64,000 bases of DNA, from contig NZ_FNWK01000001.1 of NCBI RefSeq assembly GCF_900108295.1, positions 2,477,001 through 2,541,000 of the forward strand. Direction: 5' to 3'. Source of the stretch: Sphingopyxis sp. YR583. GTDB lineage: Bacteria; Pseudomonadota; Alphaproteobacteria; Sphingomonadales; Sphingomonadaceae. Shown in pieces: positions 1 to 7,462 of the stretch. Position 1 is the first letter of the stretch; every line of letters begins with the position of its first letter. Below the pieces are notes generated by a model, which saw only the letters and a program-made list of their open reading frames with translations, was not told where the DNA came from and ran no database searches. The position numbers and the translations under genes are program-made.

Positions 1-915
1 CCGCAGCCCGGAGCCGGCGAACTGCTGATCCGCGTCGCGGCGGCAGGGGTGAACCGTCCCGACGTGCTGCAGCGCATGGGTTATTATCCGCCGCCGCCGG
101 GCGCATCGGAGCTGCCGGGGCTGGAGATTGCGGGCACGGTCGCCGCGATCGGACCGGGCGGCGATCCCGAACTCCTTGGGCAGGCGGTGTGCGCGCTTGT
201 CGCGGGCGGCGGCTATGCCGAATATTGCGTCGCGCCGGTCGGAAGCTGCCTGCCGGTACCGAAGGGCTTTTCTATGGAAGAGGCGGCGGCGCTGCCCGAA
301 ACGGTCTTCACCGTCTGGCATAATCTTTTCGAGCGCGGCTATGTGCGCGACGGCGAGACGGTGCTCGTCCATGGGGGCACCAGCGGCATCGGGACGACCG
401 CGATCGGCCTTTGCAAGCTGTTCGACATCAAGATCATCGTGACCTGCGGCAGCGCGGACAAATGCGCCGCGGCGACTGCGCTCGGTGCCGATCTCGCGAT
501 CGACTATTCGGCCGAGGATTATGTCGAAGCAGTGAAGGCGTTTACCGGCGGCAAGGGCGTCAACGTCGTGCTCGACATGGTCGGCGGCGACTATCTGCCG
601 CGCAACCTCGCCTGCCTCGACGAGGATGGGCGTCATGTCACGATCGCCTTCCAGCGCGGGATGATGGTCGAAATCGACATCGCGCATGTGATGCGCCGCC
701 GGCTGACGCTGACCGGATCGACGCTTCGTGCGCGTAGCGACGACTTCAAGGCGCTGCTCGCCGACGAGATTCATCGCACACTCTGGCCGCGTCTCGCCGA
801 AGGTGGGTGGAAGCCCGCGATGGATCAGGCCTTCCCGCTCGCCCATGCCAGCGCCGCGCACGCGCGGATGCAGGCGGGCGAACATGTGGGGAAGATCGTG
901 CTGACGGTCGGGTGA
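1..915 (+). CDS. NAD(P)H-quinone oxidoreductase, 5'-truncated by window
   Basis: The reading frame is open from base 1, so the true start lies outside the window; about 304 residues are visible. The sequence reads as a zinc-independent medium-chain dehydrogenase/reductase of the PIG3/quinone oxidoreductase type. It has the N-terminal GVNRPDVLQR stretch, a GLEIAGTV segment, and the nucleotide-binding loop HGGTSGIGTTAIGL at about residues 123-136. The C-terminal GEHVGKIVLTVG ending is typical of the family. It probably reduces quinones or enones with NAD(P)H in the cytoplasm. The family call is strong; the substrate is unknown. Confidence 0.88.
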   Translation, partial: PQPGAGELLIRVAAAGVNRPDVLQRMGYYPPPPGASELPGLEIAGTVAAIGPGGDPELLGQAVCALVAGGGYAEYCVAPVGSCLPVPKGFSMEEAAALPETVFTVWHNLFERGYVRDGETVLVHGGTSGIGTTAIGLCKLFDIKIIVTCGSADKCAAATALGADLAIDYSAEDYVEAVKAFTGGKGVNVVLDMVGGDYLPRNLACLDEDGRHVTIAFQRGMMVEIDIAHVMRRRLTLTGSTLRARSDDFKALLADEIHRTLWPRLAEGGWKPAMDQAFPLAHASAAHARMQAGEHVGKIVLTVG

Positions 916-988
916 AGCGAGGGAACATTCGATATCGATCAGCGGTTGGAGGATCGGGGGGCACGTCAAAAGAGGATAGTCTCCCCCG

Positions 989-1555
989 ATGAATATGCGT
1001 CACCCGTTCCTTCCCGCCGCCACTATCGCGCTTGCCCTGGCAGCCTGCTCGCAGCCCGCCGAAACCGAAAAGGCACCGACCGCCTCCTATGACGGCGACG
1101 TCGCACCCGAAGGGAAGGCAGCGGAACCCGCGGTGCCCGCGATCAAGCCGACGGATATCCCGACGCGCGGCGGCGACGGGTCGCCGATCGAATTGACCGC
1201 GCTGACCGAAGCCGATGTCGGCGGAGCGAAGCTAAAGGGCGAACTTGCGTGCAGCTTCGCCGCCGAAGCGGCTGCGCCGCCGATCTTGCTGGCACAGGGC
1301 GATGTCGGCTCGGCCGATCCGTCGCGCGGGATCGTGAAGGTCGGCGATACGATCGAAGCCGTGTCGGCGAACGGCGGCTTCGATGCGATGGTCAAGGGCA
1401 CCAAATTCTTTGCCAAGGGGCTGCAACTGCGCGTCGCGCTGGTCGGACCGGCAGAGGGTGGTGGCGAATCGCCCCCGCGGCCGGCGACGCTGACCGCCGA
1501 CCGCGCCGACGGTGCGCAGCGCGTCTTCGCCGGGCTGTGGCGTTGCGGTCCGTAA
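989..1555 (+). CDS. Hypothetical lipoprotein
   Basis: This 188-residue protein has a lipoprotein signal peptide ending in the lipobox ALAAC, with the lipidated cysteine at residue 20. A low-complexity acidic/Ala/Pro linker of about 40 residues follows. The rest is a compact domain containing one more pair of cysteines (the LACSF and LWRCGP segments), which could form a disulphide. ATG codons at 989 and 995 are both possible starts and do not change the mature protein. I do not recognise a named family. It is probably anchored to a membrane and faces the periplasm. Confidence 0.75.
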   Translation: MNMRHPFLPAATIALALAACSQPAETEKAPTASYDGDVAPEGKAAEPAVPAIKPTDIPTRGGDGSPIELTALTEADVGGAKLKGELACSFAAEAAAPPILLAQGDVGSADPSRGIVKVGDTIEAVSANGGFDAMVKGTKFFAKGLQLRVALVGPAEGGGESPPRPATLTADRADGAQRVFAGLWRCGP

Positions 1556-1644
1556 CCGCCGCTTGCGGGCATCGCGTGCGCACCGCATAGAGGCATCGCC
1601 GCAGTGTCGGGGGACAGCGGCGATTCATCGATTTGGGGGCTGAT

Positions 1645-2268
1645 ATGGGCGACAGGCCGATCCTTCACGAATATGCCGCGAGCGGCAATTGCTACAAGAT
1701 CCGCCTGACTGCTGCGCTGCTCGAATATCCGATCGAACGGCGCGAATATGATATTATGAAAGGCGAGACGCGGACGCCCGACTTCCTGGCCAAGGTCAAC
1801 GCCAATGGCCGCATCCCGGTGCTGCAGGTTGGCGATCGCTTCCTTCCCGAGAGCAATGCCGCCTGTTTCTGGCTTGCCGATGGCACGCACCTGATCCCCT
1901 ATGACCGGTTCGAGCGCGCCGACATGCTGCGCTGGATGTTCTTCGAGCAATATAATCACGAGCCGAATGTCGCGACGTTGCGCTTCTGGATGAAATGGAT
2001 CGGTGAGGCGAATTTTACCGACTTCCAGCGCGCGCAGGTGCCGGCAAAACAAGCGGCGGGTGCGGCGGCGCTGAAGCTGATGGACGAGCATCTTGCGGCG
2101 CACGACTGGCTGGCGGGGCAGGACCTCTCGCTCGCCGATATATCGCTCTATGCCTACACGCATGTCGCCGAAGAGGGCGGGATGTTCGCGTTGGCCGACT
2201 ATCCGGCGGTGCAGCGCTGGATCGCGCGGGTTGAGGCCGAGCCGGGTTTTGTGGCGATGGGGGCGTAG
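1645..2268 (+). CDS. Glutathione S-transferase family protein
   Basis: The 207-residue product has a thioredoxin-fold N-terminal domain beginning ILHEYAASGNCYKIRLTAALL, followed by the GRIPVLQVGDRFLPES segment that binds the glutathione gamma-glutamyl part. An alpha-helical C-terminal domain contains LSLADISLYAYTH, the usual N-capping/hydrophobic staple region. The ATG at 1645 is preferred over the in-frame TTG at 1633 because a GGGGG Shine-Dalgarno-like run lies about 6 nt upstream of the ATG. It probably conjugates or isomerises an electrophilic substrate with glutathione in the cytoplasm. The exact substrate cannot be told. Confidence 0.9.
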   Translation: MGDRPILHEYAASGNCYKIRLTAALLEYPIERREYDIMKGETRTPDFLAKVNANGRIPVLQVGDRFLPESNAACFWLADGTHLIPYDRFERADMLRWMFFEQYNHEPNVATLRFWMKWIGEANFTDFQRAQVPAKQAAGAAALKLMDEHLAAHDWLAGQDLSLADISLYAYTHVAEEGGMFALADYPAVQRWIARVEAEPGFVAMGA

Positions 2269-2384
2269 CGCCCTACTGGAATTTCGCGCCGTTGTGGCGC
2301 TGGAACAGACGATGTTGTCGTCGCGCCGATATCGATATCTCCTTTAGAATGGGTCTATCGAAAAATATCGGGAGGGGCGAAGAC

Positions 2385-2987
2385 ATGGATCATTCTCTTG
2401 CGCGCAAACTCTTATTGGCCTCGGCGATCTTGTTGGTTGTCGGTGGTTGCGGCAGTCGCCATTTTTCTTCGCGATCGACCAATCCCCTGATCGAGGATCG
2501 AGTGCGTATGGGCGATTCCGGCGAACAGAAGATGTCCGTCCTGACCTCGCGTGCGGATCGACGCACGATACTGGTCTTCGGCGAAGAAAAAATCTGTGCC
2601 GAGCCTTCGCCTGACGTTGCCGAAGCGGTCTATTCACAAACCGCGGCATCGGCGGCCCAGAAAGAAACGAAAGTCGAATTCAGCAGCACCTTGCAGACCG
2701 CGCTGATGCAGTTGAGCCGGCGCTCGCAGGGGTTGGACTTTTACCGGACCGGCGCCTTCGTCAATTGCATGATGTATTATAACGGCGTGTTCAAGGACAG
2801 GGCGGAATATGCCGCAGAGATGGCCGAGCTGCGCGAGACATCGATTGCGCTCACCGAAAAGGAACTGGCGCATCTGCCGGAGATCATGAAAGCGGTCGTT
2901 CAGGTCTCCCATGCCGCAACTGCCGCTGCTGCTGCTGCGGAGAATGACGGGCAGCCCGCCGCGGCAGGGGCAGCCGACAAGCAGTAG
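2385..2987 (+). CDS. Hypothetical lipoprotein with Ala-rich tail
   Basis: A start at ATG 2385, 7-12 nt after a GGAGGGG ribosome-binding site, gives a 200-residue protein. Its signal peptide ends at the lipobox VVGGC, with the cysteine at residue 22. The mature part is mainly helical, with a FGEEKICAEPSPDVAEAV segment and a later FVNCMMYY segment, so a disulphide is possible. The C-terminus is an alanine run typical of unstructured tails. A longer frame upstream to 2292 would bury the signal peptide and is rejected. Function unknown. Confidence 0.75.
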   Translation: MDHSLARKLLLASAILLVVGGCGSRHFSSRSTNPLIEDRVRMGDSGEQKMSVLTSRADRRTILVFGEEKICAEPSPDVAEAVYSQTAASAAQKETKVEFSSTLQTALMQLSRRSQGLDFYRTGAFVNCMMYYNGVFKDRAEYAAEMAELRETSIALTEKELAHLPEIMKAVVQVSHAATAAAAAAENDGQPAAAGAADKQ

Positions 2988-3019
2988 GTTCGCTAACGGC
3001 CGTTACCGAAAAACTCGTC

Positions 3020-3039
3020 GAGCAAGCGTCCACTTGCTC
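3020..3039 (+). terminator. Candidate hairpin after the lipoprotein gene
   Basis: GAGCAAG (3020-3026) pairs perfectly with CTTGCTC (3033-3039) around a 6-nt loop, 33 nt beyond the lipoprotein stop. No U-tract follows, so it is a weak terminator candidate or an RNA-stabilising 3' hairpin. Confidence 0.3.
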
Positions 3040-3073
3040 CATCGGCCAAACAGGTCTACATCAGCCGCCGAAC

Positions 3074-3105
3074 GGCCGCCCCGCGAGGGGCGGCCCTTAT
3101 TATTT
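3074..3105 (+). terminator. Strong GNRA-loop hairpin with T-rich tail upstream of trcR
   Basis: GGCCGCCCC (3074-3082) pairs perfectly with GGGGCGGCC (3087-3095) around a GCGA tetraloop, followed by CTTATTATTT. This has the form of an intrinsic terminator. It sits only 30 nt before the trcR start, so either trcR has its own promoter inside the hairpin region or the hairpin lies in the trcR leader as an attenuator or stability element. Confidence 0.55.
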
Positions 3106-3125
3106 CCGCTTGGAGACTTTTCGTC

Positions 3126-3788
3126 ATGGCCACTGCCGACGCCACCCCGCTGATGCCGCACGCGACCGCCGCCTGGCTGGTCGACAACACCGGCCTGACC
3201 TTTGCCCAGATCGCCGAATATTGCGGTATCCATATCCTTGAAGTGCAGGCGATCGCCGACGAGACCGCCGCGACCAAATATACCGGCCGCGACCCCGTCC
3301 GTGCGCACGAACTGTCGATGGAAGAGATCGACAAGGGCCAGAAGGATCCCAATTACAAGCTCAAGATGAGCAAGCAGGCGCAGGACACGATTCGTCGTAC
3401 CCGCGGTCCGCGCTACACCCCGGTCAGCAAGCGTCAGGACAAGCCCGACGGCATCGCGTGGATCCTGAAGAACCACCCCGAAGTGTCGGATGGCGCGATC
3501 GGCAAGCTGATCGGCACCACACGCAACACCATCGGCGCGATCCGCGACCGCAGCCACTGGAACAGCGCGAACATCGTCGCCAAGGATCCGGTGACGCTCG
3601 GCCTCTGCTCGCAGCGCGAACTCGACGCGCTCGTCGCCAAGGCGGCAAAGAAGGCAGGCATCAAGGCCCCCGAAGACAGCCGTTTCGAAGGCGACCGCGA
3701 AGCGCTGCTCGAGGAACTGCGCGCCGAACGCACCGCGGCTGCCGAAGCGCGTGCCGCCGAGGAAGCCGAAACCGACGGCGAAGCCTGA
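3126..3788 (+). CDS. trcR: Cell-cycle transcriptional regulator TrcR family (DUF1013)
   Basis: The 220-residue product matches the alphaproteobacterial DUF1013 family, annotated as the cell-cycle regulator TrcR after the Caulobacter protein. Residues 10-50 contain the signature PHATAAWLVDNTGLTF followed by IAEYCGIHILEVQAIAD, a helix-turn-helix-like region. A second such region, GAIGKLIGTTRNTIGAIRDR, lies near residues 120-140. The C-terminus is a charged Ala/Glu-rich tail. It probably binds DNA or RNA polymerase in the cytoplasm. The nearby gene downstream begins 4 nt after the stop and may be co-transcribed. Family assignment is firm; the regulon in this organism is unknown. Confidence 0.88.
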   Translation: MATADATPLMPHATAAWLVDNTGLTFAQIAEYCGIHILEVQAIADETAATKYTGRDPVRAHELSMEEIDKGQKDPNYKLKMSKQAQDTIRRTRGPRYTPVSKRQDKPDGIAWILKNHPEVSDGAIGKLIGTTRNTIGAIRDRSHWNSANIVAKDPVTLGLCSQRELDALVAKAAKKAGIKAPEDSRFEGDREALLEELRAERTAAAEARAAEEAETDGEA

Positions 3789-3791
3789 CGC

Positions 3792-4916
3792 ATGGCGGGG
3801 ACGGACGAGGATAATATTCCGGCGGCCAGCGGCTCGCCGGACGCCTCGTTGACCCAGGACGACAGCTTTACCGCGACGAGCCATGCGGGCCTGACCTATC
3901 CGTGGGGCGAGGCTGCGCCCGGACCGGGCGAGACGATCCGTATCGCCAACGGGATCAGCTGGGCGCGCATCCCGATGCCGGGGTCGCTCGGCCATATAAA
4001 CAGCTGGCTTCTGGATGATGGCGACGGTGTTGCCGTGGTCGATACCGGCATCTGCCTGACGATGTGCTCGGACGCATGGAAGGCGCTCTACGCCGGCGCG
4101 CTGAAGGACAAGCGGATCACGCGCGTCATCGGCACGCACCTGCACCCCGACCATATCGGCCTCGCGGGCTGGATCGCGAAGAAGCAAGATGTGAAGCTGT
4201 GGATGACGCGCGGCGAGATGCTCACCGCGCGCGCGATCGTCGCCGATTCATCAGATACGGCACCCGACGAGGTGCTGACGCAGTCGCGCGCCGCAGGGTG
4301 GGATGAGGCCGCAATCGAGACGCAGCGCTCGCGCGGCTGGAACATGTTCCAGCGCATGATCTTCACGCTACCGCGTTCCTATGTGCGGATCGAGGATGGC
4401 GAACGGCTCGACATGGGCGGGCACCAGTGGCGCGTTGTCACCGGATCGGGGCACAGCCCCGAACATGCGTGTCTGTGGAACGAGAAAGAGGGCGTGCTCG
4501 TGTCGGGCGACCAGGTGCTGCCGCGGATCAGTTCGAACGTGTCGGTCAACATCACCGAACCCGATGCCGATCCGCTGGGCGAATGGCTGGCGTCGATCGA
4601 CAAGCTGCTCGCGACCGTGCCCGCCGATGTCGTCACCTGTCCGGCGCATGGCGAGCCGTTCAAGGGGCTGCACGTCCGCCTGATGGCGCTGCGCGACGAA
4701 CATCGCATGCGGCTCTACAATCTGGCCGAAGCCGCGGCGAAGGCACCGATGCGCGCGGTCGACAGCTTTCCTCTTCTCTTCAACCGCCCGATCGGCGAGC
4801 ATAATCAGGGCCTCGCAACCGGTGAGGCGCTTGCGCATCTGAAGCGGCTCGAAGTCGAGGGCCGCGTGAAGCGCGAGGACCGTGATGGCGTGTGGTGGTA
4901 TCACGGGATAGCGTGA
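3792..4916 (+). CDS. MBL-fold metallo-hydrolase
   Basis: This 374-residue protein is a metallo-beta-lactamase-fold hydrolase. It carries the di-zinc motif THLHPDHIG (HxHxDH) near residue 115, then GSGHSPEH, VSGDQVLP and CPAHGEPF, which supply the remaining metal ligands. A C-terminal winged-helix-like region (GEALAHLKRLEVEGRVKRE) is typical of the LACTB2/MBLAC-like subgroup with a winged-helix tail. Such proteins hydrolyse thioesters, phosphodiesters or similar small substrates. It starts 3 nt after trcR and its stop overlaps the following gene. The subfamily substrate cannot be determined from sequence. Confidence 0.9.
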   Translation: MAGTDEDNIPAASGSPDASLTQDDSFTATSHAGLTYPWGEAAPGPGETIRIANGISWARIPMPGSLGHINSWLLDDGDGVAVVDTGICLTMCSDAWKALYAGALKDKRITRVIGTHLHPDHIGLAGWIAKKQDVKLWMTRGEMLTARAIVADSSDTAPDEVLTQSRAAGWDEAAIETQRSRGWNMFQRMIFTLPRSYVRIEDGERLDMGGHQWRVVTGSGHSPEHACLWNEKEGVLVSGDQVLPRISSNVSVNITEPDADPLGEWLASIDKLLATVPADVVTCPAHGEPFKGLHVRLMALRDEHRMRLYNLAEAAAKAPMRAVDSFPLLFNRPIGEHNQGLATGEALAHLKRLEVEGRVKREDRDGVWWYHGIA

Positions 4917-5848
4917 TACGGTTCGGCTTCTGGTTGGGCGTCGCGATCGCCGCGATGCCGATCCCCGTTTCGGCAAGCGAGCCGGTGCTCACCGATCAGG
5001 CCAATGACGAAATCGTCGTCACCGCGCGCCGTTCGGGTGCGCCGATGTGGACGATCCAGACGCGCACCGGCGTCGTCATCCTCGTCGGCGAGATCGCGTC
5101 TGTGCCGAAAGCGACGCCATGGCGTCCGGAGCGGCTCGAAGGTGCGACCGACCGGGCACAGCGCGTCATTCTCGGCACCAAGGCGAAGGTATCGCCCGGC
5201 GATATCTTGCGGCTGATCTTCAAGGGTGGCGGACTCACCAAATTGCCCAAGGGCCGCGTCGCCGCCGATTATCTGAACAGCGATCAGATGAAGCGGCTTC
5301 GCGCGCTCGAAACGCGCTTCGGTCAGGATTATGCGCGCTCGAACTTCCTGATGACGGCCTTCGACCTGCTGTCGAAGCGCCTCGCCTTCAACAAGGACAG
5401 CGCCGACGACGCCTCCGATGTCGTGCGCAAGGCGGCGCGGCAATCGAAGATCCAGACCCGGCCGGTCGGCGAAGTACGCGGCGAGGATATGCTCGACAAT
5501 CTGTTCGCCGCGGCGCCCGAGACGCATATCCCTTGTCTCGAAGCCGCGATGGCGGCGGCTGAGGCGGGCGGCGATGTCGTGACCGACCGCGGCCGCGCCT
5601 GGACCGAATTCGACGTGCCCGCGGTGATGGCGAACCCGCTCGAAGAGGCGCTTGGGCGTTGCTGGCCGTGGACGAACGACAGCTTCGGCCCCGAGCTGCG
5701 CCAGACATGGGTCGCGGCGATCCGCGACGCGACGGTGCAACCCGGCGCCACGCTGGCGGTCGTTCCTCTGCGCATCCTTGCCGAAGAGGAGGGCGTGCTC
5801 GACCAGCTCGAGGCGCAAGGCCTGCCGATCAGCGGGCCTGCCTGGTAG
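4913..5848 (+). CDS. TraB/GumN-like exported protein
   Basis: A GTG start at 4913 overlaps the upstream TGA as GTGA and gives 311 residues; an ATG at 4892 is the alternative but adds a polar extension before the signal peptide. The signal peptide (FGFWLGVAIAAMPIPVSASE) implies export. The body resembles the TraB/GumN family: a WTIQTRTGVVILVGEIASV strand near the start replaces the usual substrate-sensing segment, and the C-terminus LRILAEEEGVLDQLEAQG matches the family ending. The conserved family GxxH residues are not obvious, so the relationship is distant. Role unknown. Confidence 0.65.
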   Translation: MIRFGFWLGVAIAAMPIPVSASEPVLTDQANDEIVVTARRSGAPMWTIQTRTGVVILVGEIASVPKATPWRPERLEGATDRAQRVILGTKAKVSPGDILRLIFKGGGLTKLPKGRVAADYLNSDQMKRLRALETRFGQDYARSNFLMTAFDLLSKRLAFNKDSADDASDVVRKAARQSKIQTRPVGEVRGEDMLDNLFAAAPETHIPCLEAAMAAAEAGGDVVTDRGRAWTEFDVPAVMANPLEEALGRCWPWTNDSFGPELRQTWVAAIRDATVQPGATLAVVPLRILAEEEGVLDQLEAQGLPISGPAW

Positions 5849-5855
5849 CCACGGT

Positions 5856-6131
5856 TTATCTCGGTCTTTGCATGATCCAGCTGAACGCCATCGCGTTGAA
5901 GATCGTGTAGAGGCCATAGAGCATCAGCGCGGTGAACCAGTTCCGCGTCGCGATCGCCATCGCGCCGACCAGCAACAGGAATTCGAAGACATAGGTGATG
6001 TTCGGCCCGACCTTGTCCGCGAGCGGTTTCACCATCTGCTGGATCAGCGGATCGTCGCTTTCCATGAAGGCGCGATGCATTGCGAAATTGCCGACCCCGG
6101 CGCAGAAAATGGCGATGAGCGCGATGACCAT
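5856..6131 (-). CDS. Small membrane protein
   Basis: A 91-residue protein with three predicted hydrophobic segments at about residues 1-16, 46-63 and 66-86, separated by a polar loop (MESDDPLIQQMVKPLADKVG). It ends in a basic tail, MQRPR. It converges with the TraB/GumN-like gene and is divergent from the DUF481 gene. No named family is recognised. The start ATG at 6131 has no strong ribosome-binding site, so the exact start is uncertain. Confidence 0.65.
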   Translation of the reverse strand: MVIALIAIFCAGVGNFAMHRAFMESDDPLIQQMVKPLADKVGPNITYVFEFLLLVGAMAIATRNWFTALMLYGLYTIFNAMAFSWIMQRPR

Positions 6132-6263
6132 AGATTTGCAAATGGGGCAGGCGGGGTGGAAATGCCAGCAACATTCGGGTTATAGGGGCGCACCGCTCGC
6201 GCACTGGCCCCGCGCGGACGATCGAACGAACCCGGCTTCTGCCCCCAGAGAAGGACGTCTTCG

Positions 6264-7445
6264 GTGACAGCTCTCCCCCGACTGGCCGCGCTTTGCCTGC
6301 CCTTTGCGCTTGTCGTTCCGTCGGCGCACGCGACGCAGGATCCGGACGATTCGATCCAGCCGAACCCCTTGCTCGTCGATCCAGTGCTCGCCAATCCGAT
6401 CCCGACTGCGCTCGTGCCGCTCGATCCCGAACTGCCGGTCGCGGTGCGCGCGATGATCGACGCCGCCTTTGCGAGCGGCGACAATGACGATGTCGAGGCG
6501 GTGGCCAAATTCGCCCGGCGGACCAATCCCGCCAATATCGGCGAGATCGACGCGCTGCTCGCCTATTACCGCAGCGGGCATCCGCCGGAAACGCCGCCCG
6601 ACCCGATAGGCAATATGCTCGCGGCGGCAATAGCGAGCGCCAAGGACGCCGATGTCGAGGCGGTCGGCAAGCTGGCGAAGGAAACCAACCCCGAAAATGC
6701 GGCGGAGATCGAGGAGCGGCTGCTCGCCTATCGTGCCGAACGCAAGCGGCTACGCGACGAGGCGGCGGCGGCCGAACGCGCGAAGCTGGCGGCGGCAAAA
6801 TTCTGGGAGCGCTGGAAGGGCGAGGGCCAGATCGGCGCGTCGCAGAGCAGCGGCAACACCGAGTCCGTCGGGCTGAGCGCCGGCCTGGCGCTGGCGCGCA
6901 AGGGAATCGACTGGACGCACAAGATGCGCGCGCAGGCCGATTATCAGCGCACCAACGGCCAGACGTCGGTCGAACGCTATCTGGCGGAGCTGGAACCGCA
7001 ATACCGGATCAACGACCGTACCTTTGCCTATGGCCTCGGCCGCTGGGAGCATGACCGGATCCTTGGCTATGACACGCGCTGGAACCTGTCGGGCGGGCTC
7101 GGTTACAAGGTGGTCGACACCAAGAAGATGACGCTCAGCCTGAAAGGCGGGCCGGCGTTCCGTCAGACCGATTTCGTAACCGGCGCAAGCGACACCGAAT
7201 TGACCGCGCTCGCGGGCCTCGATTTCGGCTGGCAGATATCGCCGACCTTGCGGCTGACGCAGGTCGCATCGACGATCATCGGAGAGGCCAACGGCTCGAC
7301 CAGCTCGCAGACCGCGCTCAGCGCCAAGCTGACCGGCGCACTGTCGGCACGCGTCGCCTATTCGGCGCAAATCGACACCAGCCCGCCGCCGGGCATCGAA
7401 AGCGTCGACACCCAGACGCGCTTTACCCTGGTGTATGGTTTCTAA
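6264..7445 (+). CDS. DUF481 outer-membrane protein with tandem N-terminal repeats
   Basis: This 393-residue protein begins at GTG 6264 with a signal peptide ending near residue 24 (PSAHA). Residues about 70-104 and 123-158 form an imperfect tandem repeat built on DVEAV-K-A--TNP-N--EI-. A helical, charged linker follows. From about residue 190 the sequence becomes an alternating amphipathic beta-barrel of DUF481 (YdiY) type, beginning GEGQIGASQSSGNTES and ending in an aromatic residue (VYGF), as outer-membrane barrels do. DUF481 proteins are linked to salt or acid stress. The periplasmic repeats are unusual and unassigned. Confidence 0.85.
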   Translation: MTALPRLAALCLPFALVVPSAHATQDPDDSIQPNPLLVDPVLANPIPTALVPLDPELPVAVRAMIDAAFASGDNDDVEAVAKFARRTNPANIGEIDALLAYYRSGHPPETPPDPIGNMLAAAIASAKDADVEAVGKLAKETNPENAAEIEERLLAYRAERKRLRDEAAAAERAKLAAAKFWERWKGEGQIGASQSSGNTESVGLSAGLALARKGIDWTHKMRAQADYQRTNGQTSVERYLAELEPQYRINDRTFAYGLGRWEHDRILGYDTRWNLSGGLGYKVVDTKKMTLSLKGGPAFRQTDFVTGASDTELTALAGLDFGWQISPTLRLTQVASTIIGEANGSTSSQTALSAKLTGALSARVAYSAQIDTSPPPGIESVDTQTRFTLVYGF

Positions 7446-7462
7446 AATCCTCGCCCAGCCTC

